A stretch of DNA of 64,000 bases from Bacteroidota bacterium (GTDB lineage Bacteria; Bacteroidota; Bacteroidia; Chitinophagales; Saprospiraceae): contig CAUJDW010000042.1 of the NCBI GenBank assembly GCA_963169455.1, forward strand, positions 1-64,000, given 5' to 3'. Position 1 is the first letter of the stretch. Each line of letters opens with the position of its first letter. Below, piece after piece: positions 33,555 through 42,587 of the stretch. A program made the translations under genes and the position numbers. Below the pieces are notes generated by a model. That model searched no databases, was not told the DNA's origin, and was given only the letters and a program-made list of their open reading frames with translations.

Positions 33555-35279
33555 TCAGGCGCTCTTGAGGATCAGCCCCCTGCCCGTCCTTCCATCTACT
33601 TTCACGGAAAGGTGCGAATCGCTTACTACATGTTTCACAAATTGCGTTTCAGCGGCGGTTCGGAGCCGGGAAATCCACTCCATATCAAAAACAAAACGCG
33701 GAGGGTAGGGAATGGAAAAATAGAATACCTGAAAACTCGTCACGTTGTGAAAGAAGTGGGACCCCTGGCTCATATCCTGGCTCATGTGCTCGCCGGATGC
33801 TTCCACGATCACTTTGGCGCCGGAAATCTGCCCCCAGTCCACCGGTATGCCGCCCCAGGGGTCGGTAGTGCCCCAGCGGCCGTACCCGATGAGCAGGTAG
33901 GGCCTGTTGGCGTTTACAAGCTTCCTGTTTATGCCTTCAATCTCTTCTGCAATGCGCTGGGCCTGCCCGGCGTCGAAATGCTGGGATTTCAAAAAGACCA
34001 CGTCTCTGATATTCCGGAGTTGGCCATTGCCCAGCACCATATCGGAAGAAATGGCCACATCCGGGCCCGACAGCTCATCCTCCGACACATCCGTTGTCCC
34101 GTTGGAGACGACCATCGGCCGCACCTGCAGGAACCCGAAGCGGTGCCTGGCGGCCCCTGCATCCGCCGACAGGCTGAGGGCAAATTCTATTTCCACATCC
34201 GACTTCAGGGCCTCCACACAGATGCCCATCAGGGCTTTCAGCAGTTCATTGAGCGGAATGCGCCGGGTTTTCAGGATGGGCGCAAAAGTGAGTATCAACG
34301 GGCCTCCGGGCTGCATCCCCGGCGATATCCGGTCGCTTTGGGGGTCGTAGGTGGACACCAGTTCGCCCAGTGTTCCGTCTTTCTGCGCCTCGGTAAAATG
34401 ATACTCGAACATGTATTCCGTCTCCCTGATGGGGTCGTATTCAGGCGGTGGGCCCAGATTGACTGCCCAGAACCCGAGCTGGGTTTGCTGAAGCATGTCA
34501 TCCATGCTCCTGAAAGGAGGCATTTTTGCCGGGAAAGCAGGGGAAAACGGCCAGGAGGCGCCGCCGTCCACTATCGTCTTTCCCAACCCCAGGGCGAGGT
34601 TGACGATGCCTTCCTCCGGCCTGGCCCCACCCGCGGGGTAAAAGTTGTAGGACCGCAAAACACCTGAAATTTCAGGGTAGAAGCGCTCGCCGAATTTTTT
34701 GCCGACCACCTCCTGAATGATCACAGCCATTTTTTCATCCTCCGTGCGGTGCCTGGTGGCCCGGATATAACCTTTAGCTGCTTTGAAAAAGGTGGATGCA
34801 TAAACGAATTTGATGGCTTCAACCAGCTTCCGGAACCGCGTGTCGGCATCGGGCTGGTTGTTCGGTGTCATCTTGGTGCGGTATATGCCCGCGAAGGGCT
34901 CCCGTTTGGCGTCTTCCAGCAGGCTGGAGGAACGAACAGCAAGCGGCAGCTTCACCTCGGTTACGATCGTCCTCAGGCCGCCCAGAATTTGGAACGGCAG
35001 ATCGGCCTTCTGGAACTCCAGCGCTATTCTGTCATCAGGCTCGTCCGACAAGGCCAGGGGCCACAGGCCATTGCTGTCCATGAAGTCATCAAAAACATCC
35101 GTCCTGATGACGATCATCCTGGGAATACCGGCCTCAAATTCCGGGAACAAAGCAGCATCCAGCCTCGACAGGAGCGCGGAATGTATGAATTCCAGGCCTC
35201 TGGCTTTACCTCCAAGCTCCCCTGCCCCCAGATAGGCAATAGGGCCTCCCGACTGAAAAAAGCCTTTGTCTAATTCCAT
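33555..35279 (-). CDS. PEP/pyruvate-binding domain protein (truncated PEP synthase-like)
   Basis: A 574-residue protein starting at ATG 35279 (MELDKGFFQSGGPIAYLGAG). The PPDK/PEP-synthase N-terminal ATP-grasp domain covers ~15-395: LGGKARGLEFI, then LAVRSSSLLEDAKREPFAG at ~113-131, and FGFLQVRPM. The C-terminal part (~455-530, LIGYGRWGTTDPWGGIPV ... GSHFFHNVTS) parallels the module in its partner at 30354. It lacks the phosphohistidine and C-terminal barrel, so it cannot run the full PEP synthase reaction. It is the first gene of a likely two-gene operon; glutamate dehydrogenase lies 263 bp upstream on the same strand. Function unknown. Confidence 0.83.
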   Translation of the reverse strand: MELDKGFFQSGGPIAYLGAGELGGKARGLEFIHSALLSRLDAALFPEFEAGIPRMIVIRTDVFDDFMDSNGLWPLALSDEPDDRIALEFQKADLPFQILGGLRTIVTEVKLPLAVRSSSLLEDAKREPFAGIYRTKMTPNNQPDADTRFRKLVEAIKFVYASTFFKAAKGYIRATRHRTEDEKMAVIIQEVVGKKFGERFYPEISGVLRSYNFYPAGGARPEEGIVNLALGLGKTIVDGGASWPFSPAFPAKMPPFRSMDDMLQQTQLGFWAVNLGPPPEYDPIRETEYMFEYHFTEAQKDGTLGELVSTYDPQSDRISPGMQPGGPLILTFAPILKTRRIPLNELLKALMGICVEALKSDVEIEFALSLSADAGAARHRFGFLQVRPMVVSNGTTDVSEDELSGPDVAISSDMVLGNGQLRNIRDVVFLKSQHFDAGQAQRIAEEIEGINRKLVNANRPYLLIGYGRWGTTDPWGGIPVDWGQISGAKVIVEASGEHMSQDMSQGSHFFHNVTSFQVFYFSIPYPPRFVFDMEWISRLRTAAETQFVKHVVSDSHLSVKVDGRTGRGLILKSA

Positions 35280-35354
35280 AGCGCGGGTTTGAAATTCAAA
35301 AGCACCAGGCCTCCCTTCAGCTTTGCTTCGCGAAAAAAAACGCGGGGGGCAAAG

Positions 35355-35435
35355 ACGCAGAGCAGGGCGCAAAGGTTGGCAAATGGCCTGGCCGATTTCC
35401 TGCAAAAAACCTCTGCGCCCTACGCGCCTCTGCGT
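35355..35435. repeat. Dispersed CGCAGAG-type repeat, inverted arms (copy 2)
   Basis: ACGCAGAGCAGGGCGCAAAG (35355-35374) faces its imperfect inverse AACCTCTGCGCCCTACGCG...CTGCGT (35408-35435). It belongs to the same family as 13068-13263 and 42537-42566 and sits between glutamate dehydrogenase and the PEP-binding pair. No gene is supported in 35280-35542. Confidence 0.7.
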
Positions 35436-35542
35436 TTTTTTACAAATACATGGGAAGCGGAGGGCGCAAAGGGCTTATGCCCCCCCTCTCACCCGGTTTT
35501 CCAGCTTCCCTTTTCCGCCCCGCCTTAAAACGCCAGCCTTGC

Positions 35543-36838
35543 TCAGAGCCAGCCCCTGTTCTGGCAGGCCCGCACCACCCTGTCGACAGAGATGACGTAG
35601 GCGGCGTCGCGCATGCCCAGTTTATTCTGCTTCGAAAAATCGCTGACGGCCGCAAAAGCAGTCGTCATTTTTTGGTCCAGCTTCGAGAGCACCTCGTCCT
35701 TAGGCCAGTAGTAGTTCATGTTGTTCTGCACCTGTTCAAAGTAACTGCAGATCACACCGCCGGAATTGGCCAGAAAATCGGGGATGACATATATATTCTT
35801 GCTGTCCAGCACCACATCGGCTTCCGGCGTGGTGGGGCCGTTGGCCCCTTCGGCGATGATCTTTACCCTTTTGCTGATATTGACGGCGTTTTCTTCCGTG
35901 ATCTGATTTTCCAGAGCCGCGGGAACCAAAATATCCACATCCTGTTCCAGCCAGGCCTCGCCAGGCAAGATTTCGTAACCCAAACCCCTCGCTTTTGCTT
36001 TGTCAATGCCTCCGAAGACATCGGTGATATCCATGAGTTCCTTCAGGTTTATGCCTTCCTTTTTCCTGAAAGCATAACTCATTTTATCGTCATTATCCCA
36101 GGAAGACACGCAGACGGGCGTGCCGCCCATTTTGACATACAGTTCAATTGCATATTGGGATACGTTGCCGAAACCCTGGAAGCTGGCGGTGGTGTTCTCC
36201 GGTTTGATATTCAGTTCCTTCAGGGCTTCCCGCACGGTGATAATGGTTCCGTAACCCGTTGCCTCCTTCCTGCCCTGGGAACCTCCCATGCCGATGGGTT
36301 TTCCCGTAATGACCCCCGGATATTTCCCGCCGCTCAGGGTTTCATACTCATCCAGCATCCACAGCATGTGCTGGGGGTTGGTCATCACGTCCGGCGCAGG
36401 GATATCCGTGAAGGGGCCGATATTTTTAAATATCTGGCGTATCCACCCTCTGCATATTTGTTCCTGTTCGAACTGGCTCAGGTTGTGGGGGTCGCATATA
36501 ACCCCGCCTTTTGCCCCTCCGAGCGGAATGTCCGCAACGGAAGTCTTCCAGGTCATCCACATCGACAGTGCGCGCACCGTGTCGACGGTCTCCTGGGGAT
36601 GGAAGCGAATCCCGCCTTTGGCAGGCCCGCGGGCGTCGTTGTGCTGTATCCGGAACGCACGGAACACTTTCTTGCTGCCGTCATCCATGTGTACCGGGAT
36701 GGTGAAGTGGAATTCGCGCATGGGGTTGCGCAGGAATTCGCGTACAGACTCATTCAGTTCGAGCAGGTCGGCCGCCCTGTCAAATTGCTTTTGGGCAGTC
36801 TGGAATGCGTTGTAGGATTTTTTAGCCGCTAGTTCCAT
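35543..36838 (-). CDS. gdhA: Glu/Leu/Phe/Val dehydrogenase (glutamate dehydrogenase)
   Basis: A 431-residue NAD(P)-dependent amino-acid dehydrogenase of normal length. Substrate and catalytic lysines are present: K74 ([12 protein letters not shown]), K98 (TWKTSV) and catalytic K110 ([13 protein letters not shown]). The nucleotide-binding domain is recognisable by [20 protein letters not shown]. The motif [13 protein letters not shown] is typical of glutamate dehydrogenase in this superfamily, so 2-oxoglutarate/glutamate is the likely pair. It may be transcribed ahead of the two PEP-binding genes. Confidence 0.92.
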   Translation of the reverse strand: MELAAKKSYNAFQTAQKQFDRAADLLELNESVREFLRNPMREFHFTIPVHMDDGSKKVFRAFRIQHNDARGPAKGGIRFHPQETVDTVRALSMWMTWKTSVADIPLGGAKGGVICDPHNLSQFEQEQICRGWIRQIFKNIGPFTDIPAPDVMTNPQHMLWMLDEYETLSGGKYPGVITGKPIGMGGSQGRKEATGYGTIITVREALKELNIKPENTTASFQGFGNVSQYAIELYVKMGGTPVCVSSWDNDDKMSYAFRKKEGINLKELMDITDVFGGIDKAKARGLGYEILPGEAWLEQDVDILVPAALENQITEENAVNISKRVKIIAEGANGPTTPEADVVLDSKNIYVIPDFLANSGGVICSYFEQVQNNMNYYWPKDEVLSKLDQKMTTAFAAVSDFSKQNKLGMRDAAYVISVDRVVRACQNRGWL

Positions 36839-37068
36839 ATAGAAATTTTGTTTTGTGATGTCGGAAGATCGCAGTATGCCCGCCTTCGGAGCCTCTGTTT
36901 TCAGCCGGAAAAAGTGAGCCCCCAGCTGGCTTAAAAAGCAACTAAAGATAAGCCTTTTAAGGCATATCGCATGGAGGAAAGCCCAATAAATTTAAAGTGT
37001 TTCGGCTCTTTACCGGCTCGTGGAAACTAATTTTCACAAGCTGCTGTTGCAGCAAAGAAAACCACCGA

Positions 37069-37608
37069 ATGCGAAGGATCATTTACTACGCCGCCACATC
37101 CATCGACGGCTTTATCTCCGGGCCGGATGGCGATATCAGCGGCTTTTTGCAGGAGGGAGAGGGCGTCCGGCAATACCTGGAAGACCTGCAGTCCTTCGAC
37201 ACCGTAATCATGGGCCGGAAAACATACGAGTTCGGCTACCAGTTTGGGCTGCAGCCGGGGCAACCGGCCTATCCGCACATGAAGCATTACATTTTTTCCA
37301 ATACGCTGAAATTTGAAAACCCGAACGAAAATGTACAGGTTTGCCGCCCTGTCCTGGAACAGGCCAACGCTCTGAAAGAGCAGCGAGGCTCGGATATTTA
37401 CCTCTGTGGCGGTGGTGAATTTGCGGGCTGGCTGCTTGAGCACAAACTGATCGACGTCCTGAAAATCAAGCTAAACCCCCTGATCCTGGGAGCAGGCATC
37501 CGGCTCTTTGGCGCAGCCAAAACGACGCACCAGCTTGTGTTAACAGACAGGCAGAGCTTCGATGAGGGGCTGCAAATTTTGACGTACGACATACTTTACC
37601 GGGCGTAG
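37069..37608 (+). CDS. Dihydrofolate reductase family protein (RibD C-terminal type)
   Basis: A 179-residue protein starting at ATG 37069 (MRRIIYYAATSIDGFISGPD); the longer frame is not supported. The fold signature is YYAATSIDGFISGPDGDISG, then VIMGRKTYEFG and DIYLCGGGEFAGWLLEHKLID, which match the RibD C-terminal/DHFR-like superfamily (YwjB/YyaP group). It would bind NADPH; the substrate is unknown and it is probably not the folate enzyme. The stop is 3 bp from the convergent ABC gene. Confidence 0.85.
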   Translation: MRRIIYYAATSIDGFISGPDGDISGFLQEGEGVRQYLEDLQSFDTVIMGRKTYEFGYQFGLQPGQPAYPHMKHYIFSNTLKFENPNENVQVCRPVLEQANALKEQRGSDIYLCGGGEFAGWLLEHKLIDVLKIKLNPLILGAGIRLFGAAKTTHQLVLTDRQSFDEGLQILTYDILYRA

Positions 37609-37611
37609 GCG

Positions 37612-38343
37612 CTACTCCTGGTGATACCTGTGGTTTGGGTCATAAGCGCTCACCACATTTTCATTTTTCACATCGCTTTCCACCAACCCGTCGCGAAGGC
37701 GCACCATGCGCTGGGAGTGGGCGGCAATTTCCGGTTCGTGGGTTACGACGATGAGGGTATTGCCGGCTTTGTGGATCTCTTCGAAAAGCGCCATGATCTC
37801 GACGGAAGTTTTGGTGTCGAGGTTTCCGGTAGGTTCGTCGGCAAGGATGATGGAGGGGCTGTTGACCAGGGCGCGGGCAATGGCCACGCGCTGGCGCTGC
37901 CCGCCCGACAATTCGTTGGGTTTGTGGTGCATGCGGTCGCCCAGGCCGACGGCGTCAAGCACCTCCCTGGCTTTTTGCTGGCGGGCATTTTTGTTGATGC
38001 CGGCATAAACCAGAGGCAGGGCTACGTTGTCCAGCGCCGTCAGGCGGGGCAGCAGGTTGAAGGTCTGGAAAACGAAACCTATCTCCTTATTGCGCACCTC
38101 AGCCAGGGCATTATCGTCCATCGTGCTGACGTTGACGCCGTTGAGCCAGTATTCGCCCCCGCTGGGCGTGTCGAGGCAGCCGATGAGGTTCATCAGGGTG
38201 GACTTCCCGGAACCGGAAGGGCCCATCAGAGCAACGTATTCGTTGCTGAAAATATCGAGCGTGATGCCGCGCAGGGCGTTAACCTTTGCGGCGCCCATGA
38301 TATAGGTTTTGGTCAGTTCCTTAATGGAAATGATGGTCTTCAT
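37612..38343 (-). CDS. ABC transporter ATP-binding protein (MacB/LolD-type)
   Basis: A 243-residue ATPase with Walker A G41-PSGSGKS-T49, signature [16 protein letters not shown], and Walker [13 protein letters not shown]. The [17 protein letters not shown] pattern is typical of MacB/LolD-type ATPases that work with FtsX-like permeases. No permease lies next to it. It follows gatC by 10 bp on the same strand, so it probably shares that transcript; the TTG at 38364 overlapping gatC is rejected for ATG 38343. Confidence 0.9.
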   Translation of the reverse strand: MKTIISIKELTKTYIMGAAKVNALRGITLDIFSNEYVALMGPSGSGKSTLMNLIGCLDTPSGGEYWLNGVNVSTMDDNALAEVRNKEIGFVFQTFNLLPRLTALDNVALPLVYAGINKNARQQKAREVLDAVGLGDRMHHKPNELSGGQRQRVAIARALVNSPSIILADEPTGNLDTKTSVEIMALFEEIHKAGNTLIVVTHEPEIAAHSQRMVRLRDGLVESDVKNENVVSAYDPNHRYHQE

Positions 38344-38353
38344 GCCGTTTGTT

Positions 38354-38644
38354 TTACAGGTCAATCACTTTTGGCGCCCGGAAAAACGCGCCGTCATGCT
38401 CCGGTGCATTGCGCAGGGCGGCCTCGCGGCTCTCCTGGCCCTCCACGGCATCCTCCCGCAGTACATTCACATCTTCGTTGATGTAGGACAGAGGTTCCAC
38501 CGCATCGGTATCCAGTTCCTGCAGTTTTTCCACCATGGCCAGGATGTTGTTGAGGTCTTTTATCAGCCGGGATTCTTCTTCCGGGCTGACCTCCAGCCGG
38601 GCCAGGTGTTCGAGCCTTGAAATTAGCTGCTTATCTATTTTCAT
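38354..38644 (-). CDS. gatC: Asp-tRNA(Asn)/Glu-tRNA(Gln) amidotransferase subunit C
   Basis: A 96-residue protein of standard GatC length and pattern ([66 protein letters not shown]). GatC stabilises GatA-GatB and helps form Gln-tRNA(Gln) by transamidation. gatA and gatB are not in this window. It leads a short operon with the ABC ATPase and is divergent from the deoxynucleoside kinase. Confidence 0.93.
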   Translation of the reverse strand: MKIDKQLISRLEHLARLEVSPEEESRLIKDLNNILAMVEKLQELDTDAVEPLSYINEDVNVLREDAVEGQESREAALRNAPEHDGAFFRAPKVIDL

Positions 38645-38726
38645 AACAGATTTTTAGAAGTTTGGCGGCATTTCTTCGTTGAACGGCAGAGTTTCTTATT
38701 TTCGTAACCGGAAACAAAACTTTACT

Positions 38727-39377
38727 ATGAGCCTGCCGCAGGAATTTACGCCACCAAAGATAAAACACATTGCCATAGCCGGAAACATCGGGGCGGGGAA
38801 AACCACCCTGACCGAAAAACTGAGCAAACACTTCGGCTGGGAAGTGCACTATGAATCTACCGAAGACAACCCCTACCTCAGCGATTTCTACAACGATATG
38901 CAGCGCTGGTCGTTCAACCTGCAGATTTACTTCCTCAACAGCAGATACCAACAGGTGCTCCGCATTCTGAACGGCGATAAAACCGTGGTGCAGGACCGCA
39001 CCATCTTCGAAGACGCCTACATTTTCGCCCCGAACCTGCACGACATGGGGCTGATGTCGACGCGCGACTTCCAGAACTACTTCCAGTTGTTCAAAACCAT
39101 GTCTTCCCAGGTCCGCCCCCCCGACCTGCTGATCTACCTCCGGGCCAGCATCCCCACCCTGGTCGACCACATCCAGGAACGGGGGCGCGACTACGAAGGC
39201 AACATGAGCCTGGATTACCTGCGCCGCCTCAACGAACGCTACGAAAACTGGATCAGTGGTTATAAGGAAGGCAGGCTGCTCATCATCAACGCCGACCAGT
39301 ATGATTTCATGCACAGCCTGGAAGACCTCGGCGAGGTGGTCAACCTCGTGCGGGGGCAGTTGCACGGGTTGTTCTAG
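38727..39377 (+). CDS. Deoxynucleoside kinase family protein
   Basis: A 216-residue P-loop kinase starting at ATG 38727 (MSLPQEFTPPKIKHIAIAGN). The Walker A is G19-NIGAGKT-T27, and the family's DRTIFEDAYIFAPNLHDMG (substrate/catalytic Asp-Arg) and the LID arginine segment RGRDYEGNMSLDYLRRLNERYENW are present. It would salvage deoxynucleosides to monophosphates; specificity is unclear. An 8-bp tandem array starts 14 bp after its stop. Confidence 0.9.
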   Translation: MSLPQEFTPPKIKHIAIAGNIGAGKTTLTEKLSKHFGWEVHYESTEDNPYLSDFYNDMQRWSFNLQIYFLNSRYQQVLRILNGDKTVVQDRTIFEDAYIFAPNLHDMGLMSTRDFQNYFQLFKTMSSQVRPPDLLIYLRASIPTLVDHIQERGRDYEGNMSLDYLRRLNERYENWISGYKEGRLLIINADQYDFMHSLEDLGEVVNLVRGQLHGLF

Positions 39378-39390
39378 GGAGTGGGGATGG

Positions 39391-39454
39391 CTATATTGCT
39401 ATATTGCTATATTGCTATATTGCTATATTGTCATATTGTTATATTGTCATATTA
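39391..39454 (+). repeat. 8-bp tandem array (CTATATTG), eight copies
   Basis: Five perfect copies of CTATATTG (39391-39430) are followed by TCATATTG, TTATATTG and a degraded TCATATTA. The unit is the same as at 7131-7210 up to phase, in the same orientation relative to the preceding gene. Confidence 0.92.
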
Positions 39455-39472
39455 TTGAAAGCTTAACTTCGA

Positions 39473-39688
39473 CTAAGGCCTGGGCAAATCTCGATTTGGC
39501 GCCGTTGCCTGTGCAGGTTGTTCCATCCCCAGCACCTCTTTTACTTTTGCAGGTAAGATCTTTTCCAGGCTGGCGCCGCTGGCAGTATAGGCCAGCCCTC
39601 CGATCAGCAAAAGGTGAAATAAGATGGTGGCGTACAAGGCTTTCTGCCGGTTTAGGCGGGCGGTGCGTTCGAAGCGGTAGTTATTCAT
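39473..39688 (-). CDS. Small single-pass membrane protein
   Basis: A 71-residue protein with one transmembrane helix (about residues 16-38, KALYATILFHLLLIGGLAYT) after a basic N-terminus, then a periplasmic or cytoplasmic tail with a Pro/Ala end. Unknown function. The 8-bp array lies just beyond its stop. Confidence 0.6.
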   Translation of the reverse strand: MNNYRFERTARLNRQKALYATILFHLLLIGGLAYTASGASLEKILPAKVKEVLGMEQPAQATAPNRDLPRP

Positions 39689-39809
39689 AGCCGGTGGTTT
39701 TGAAAGGTTTGCTGATTTTGAAATAACGAGCAGGATTCCGGGATTATTTCAGCGGCAACTTCCCTTCCCCATCCTGTGTTACCCTTATAGAAAAACCAAT
39801 AAGCACACT

Positions 39810-40469
39810 ATGATCCCTTTACACCAACTGCTTGAAGAACTCGCCCCTGCCCACGTCCGGCTCGTCGCCGTTTCCAAAACCAAGCCCATCGAACAGATCC
39901 TGGAAATCTACAATCAGGGCCAGCGCATCTTCGGTGAGAACATCGTTCAGGAACTCGTGCCCAAATACGAAGCCCTGCCCAAAGATATCCAATGGCACCT
40001 CATCGGCCACCTGCAGAGCAACAAGGCCAAATACGTCGCTCCCTTCGTGGACATGATCGAATCGGTGGACAGTTTCAAACTGCTTATGGAGATCGATAAA
40101 CAGGCCGCCAAATGCAGCCGCACCATCGACTGCCTGCTGGAAATGAAGATCGCCGAAGAGGAAAGCAAATACGGCTTTACCCGGGAAGAGGTGGAGGAAA
40201 TGCTGCGGAATCCGGAGTTCAAGTCCCTGCACAACGTCCGCATCTGCGGGCTGATGGGCATCGGAACATTCACGGAGGATGAAGCCCAGACGCGCCGCGA
40301 ATTCCGGGGGCTGAAAGAATTCTTCAGCCAGCTCAAAAGCACTTATTTCGCCGACAAGGATCACTTCCGGCAGATTTCCATGGGCATGTCAGGCGATTAC
40401 AAAATCGCCATCGAGGAAGGCAGCACGATGGTCAGGATCGGGAGCCTGATCTTTGGGGAAAGGGGATAA
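39810..40469 (+). CDS. yggS: YggS family PLP homeostasis protein
   Basis: A 219-residue PLP-binding protein with K23 (VAVSKTKP) as the cofactor lysine and the family motifs FGENIVQE, WHLIGHLQSNKAK, IDSVDSFKL-like (IESVDSFKLLMEID) and GLMGIG. YggS/PLPBP proteins maintain PLP levels and amino-acid balance. The length is normal. It is monocistronic here. Confidence 0.94.
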   Translation: MIPLHQLLEELAPAHVRLVAVSKTKPIEQILEIYNQGQRIFGENIVQELVPKYEALPKDIQWHLIGHLQSNKAKYVAPFVDMIESVDSFKLLMEIDKQAAKCSRTIDCLLEMKIAEEESKYGFTREEVEEMLRNPEFKSLHNVRICGLMGIGTFTEDEAQTRREFRGLKEFFSQLKSTYFADKDHFRQISMGMSGDYKIAIEEGSTMVRIGSLIFGERG

Positions 40470-40527
40470 GGGCAAAGTGTAATCCGCCCCTTGAGCATTT
40501 TTTCCTTCTCAGTTATAAACAAAAATT

Positions 40528-41247
40528 TTATTCGCCTTTCCGAAGGTCATTGACTGTTTTTTGCTCCAGGGAAAAATAGAGGAACTCATGCTCGGCTGAT
40601 TTACCAACCGGGCTTTGGGCTTCCATGCCAATCTTCACCGTTTCCTGATGCGGCAGCGAAGACAATCTGGCCATTTTGTAATCTTTCCCGTCTTCTGACC
40701 AGTGCATGGCATAAATGTCCCCTTTCCTGATCATCCTTAACCAAATGCTGTCCCGGCCATTCAATATGGCTCCGTTGGCGTCGTCCGAGCTTCCTCTGGT
40801 GACTACCGTAACGATGCTTTTCCCGGTGGCATCGGAATTTTCAAATGCGAATTTAATCCAGTTGGTGCTGTCTATATAAACCATCAGGGCGGCGGCATTC
40901 CACATCGACGAAAAATCGGGCTTTACCTGAGCCGTGGCTACAAAATCCCCTTGAATTTCCCGGTAGAGCAAGGGCGCGGTAGCTGTTCGTTTTCCATCTT
41001 CCGGGTTGTTGAAAAAGTCCGAACCTTCCGAAGCCGTGACCCGCATGGAGCCATCGGAAACTGAGAACTTTTCCGGTGGGTTCATCCACTGAAAACCATC
41101 CAGATTGCTGCTGTTCACCGTCGCCAGCAGGTTCTCCGCCTGCGGGGAGGGATCATCTTTTTTTTCTCCCCCGAAAGCCGGGGCATCATTTTCCTGACAG
41201 GCCGAAAAGCTTATTGCCAAAGCCAGGATAATGGATATGCTTTTCAT
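40528..41247 (-). CDS. DUF1349 lipoprotein
   Basis: A 239-residue predicted lipoprotein (MKSISIILALAISFSACQEN, lipobox C17) whose main domain (~40-225) matches DUF1349, a concanavalin-like lectin/glucanase fold: FQWMNPPEKFSVSDGSMRVT, NAAALMVYIDSTNWIKFAFE, DSIWLRMIRKGDIYAMHWSEDG. Such domains occur in sugar-binding or hydrolase accessory proteins. No catalytic residues are recognisable. Confidence 0.87.
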   Translation of the reverse strand: MKSISIILALAISFSACQENDAPAFGGEKKDDPSPQAENLLATVNSSNLDGFQWMNPPEKFSVSDGSMRVTASEGSDFFNNPEDGKRTATAPLLYREIQGDFVATAQVKPDFSSMWNAAALMVYIDSTNWIKFAFENSDATGKSIVTVVTRGSSDDANGAILNGRDSIWLRMIRKGDIYAMHWSEDGKDYKMARLSSLPHQETVKIGMEAQSPVGKSAEHEFLYFSLEQKTVNDLRKGE

Positions 41248-41298
41248 TTTGCTGTTTTTTATTCGTTACAGGCCCCTTGAAAAAGGGCAGCTCCCCAT

Positions 41299-42426
41299 TC
41301 AACTCAGAATTTCCCGCAACTTCCCCACCACAATATCCACCTCTTCTTTGGTATTGTGGTGCGAAAACGAAAAGCGGATCGTCTTCCTGTCCGGGTCGCC
41401 ATTCAGGGCGGCGATGACGTGGGAGCCGGCGTCCGCTCCGGAGCTACAGGCGCTGCCGCCGGAAGCGCTGATGCCGGCGATGTCGAGGTTGAGCAACAGC
41501 AGGTCTGCCTTGGGGGATGGGGGGAAGGCTACGCTGAGCAGCTTGTAATGCCCCTTGTCGGGGTCGCCATTGTACTGCAGCCCGTCGAAATGGGCGTCGA
41601 GCTGATGGCGCAGGTAGTCGCGCACCGATTGGGTATGGGCGCGGCGGGCTTCCATGTTGCCGTAAGCCAGGCTCAGCGCCCTGGCCAGCCCGAGGATGCC
41701 GTAGATGTTCTCCGTGCCCCCCCTCATGTTACGCTCCTGGGAGCCGCCGTCGAGGAAAGGCTTGATGTTGTTGTCGCCATTGATATAAATAAAACCCACT
41801 CCTTTGGGCCCGTGGAACTTGTGGGCGGCGCCAGACAGGAAATTGATGGGGTTTTTGGAGACGTCAATGGGATAATAACCGATGGTTTGAACGGTATCGG
41901 AATGGAAGAGCGCGTCGTATTGCCGGCACAAAGCCCCTACCCCATCCAGGCCGGTCATGGTTCCGATCTCGTTGTTGGAGTGCATGAGGGAAACCATGGT
42001 TTTGGGCCCGCCGGCCTGAAGCAGCTCTTCCAGGTGCCCCATATCCACCCTACCCTTCTCATCGAGGCGGACGTGAGCCACTTCCACCTGCCCCAGCCGC
42101 TCAAGTGTATCCAGGGAATGCAGCACGCAGTGGTGTTCAATTGGCGAAGAGATTATCCGGCGCACGCCCAGGTCCCGCACCGCGTTTTTCAGCGCCATAT
42201 TGTTCGACTCGGTGCCGCCGCTTGTAAAAAACACCTCTCCTATGGAAGCGCCCAGGCAGTGGGCCACCTCTTTGCGCGCCTGTTCGATAGCAGCCCGGGC
42301 GGCGCGCCCCTCGGCGTGAATGGAGGAAGGGTTGCCGAATTTCTCGCGCATGGCTTCCGCCATTACCTCGATGACTTCGGGTTCCATGGGCGTGGTGGCG
42401 GCGTTGTCGAAGTATATCCGGGACAT
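41299..42426 (-). CDS. Cysteine desulfurase (NifS/IscS class)
   Basis: A 375-residue class V aminotransferase with PLP lysine K203 (SGAAHKFHGPKG) and the active-site Cys C327 in SASGGSACSSG. MSRIYFDNAATTPMEPEVIE is the standard N-terminus. It would mobilise sulfur from cysteine for Fe-S clusters or tRNA thiolation. No iscU/sufE genes are adjacent, so its pathway is open. It lies downstream of a second class V enzyme (42588-44111), separated by a repeat arm. Confidence 0.92.
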   Translation of the reverse strand: MSRIYFDNAATTPMEPEVIEVMAEAMREKFGNPSSIHAEGRAARAAIEQARKEVAHCLGASIGEVFFTSGGTESNNMALKNAVRDLGVRRIISSPIEHHCVLHSLDTLERLGQVEVAHVRLDEKGRVDMGHLEELLQAGGPKTMVSLMHSNNEIGTMTGLDGVGALCRQYDALFHSDTVQTIGYYPIDVSKNPINFLSGAAHKFHGPKGVGFIYINGDNNIKPFLDGGSQERNMRGGTENIYGILGLARALSLAYGNMEARRAHTQSVRDYLRHQLDAHFDGLQYNGDPDKGHYKLLSVAFPPSPKADLLLLNLDIAGISASGGSACSSGADAGSHVIAALNGDPDRKTIRFSFSHHNTKEEVDIVVGKLREILS

Positions 42427-42536
42427 TGTTTTTTATTTTTTCCAAATAAACCGCACAAGGCGAGATGATTCTGCGTTTTCACGGGAACCGTGGAGGCTCA
42501 AAGTGTGACGGGCGGTTTGGGCGTCTTTCCTGCGAA

Positions 42537-42566
42537 AACCTTTGCGTTCTCTGCGCCTCTGCGGTT
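42537..42566. repeat. Dispersed CCGCAGAG-type repeat, single arm (copy 3)
   Basis: AACCTTTGCGTTCTCTGCGC and CTCTGCGGTT match the arms at 13135-13161 and 13238-13263 (in inverse). It occupies the 161-bp gap between two aminotransferase genes. Confidence 0.65.
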
Positions 42567-42587
42567 AAATTTAACCTGGAGCTTGCA

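Noticed and set aside
30354..35279. Split phosphoenolpyruvate synthase
   Set aside because: Both genes carry the same N-terminal domain and neither has the phosphohistidine or PEP-barrel domain, so they are not complementary halves.
41356..42468. 370-codon plus-strand frame
   Set aside because: Antisense shadow of the cysteine desulfurase.
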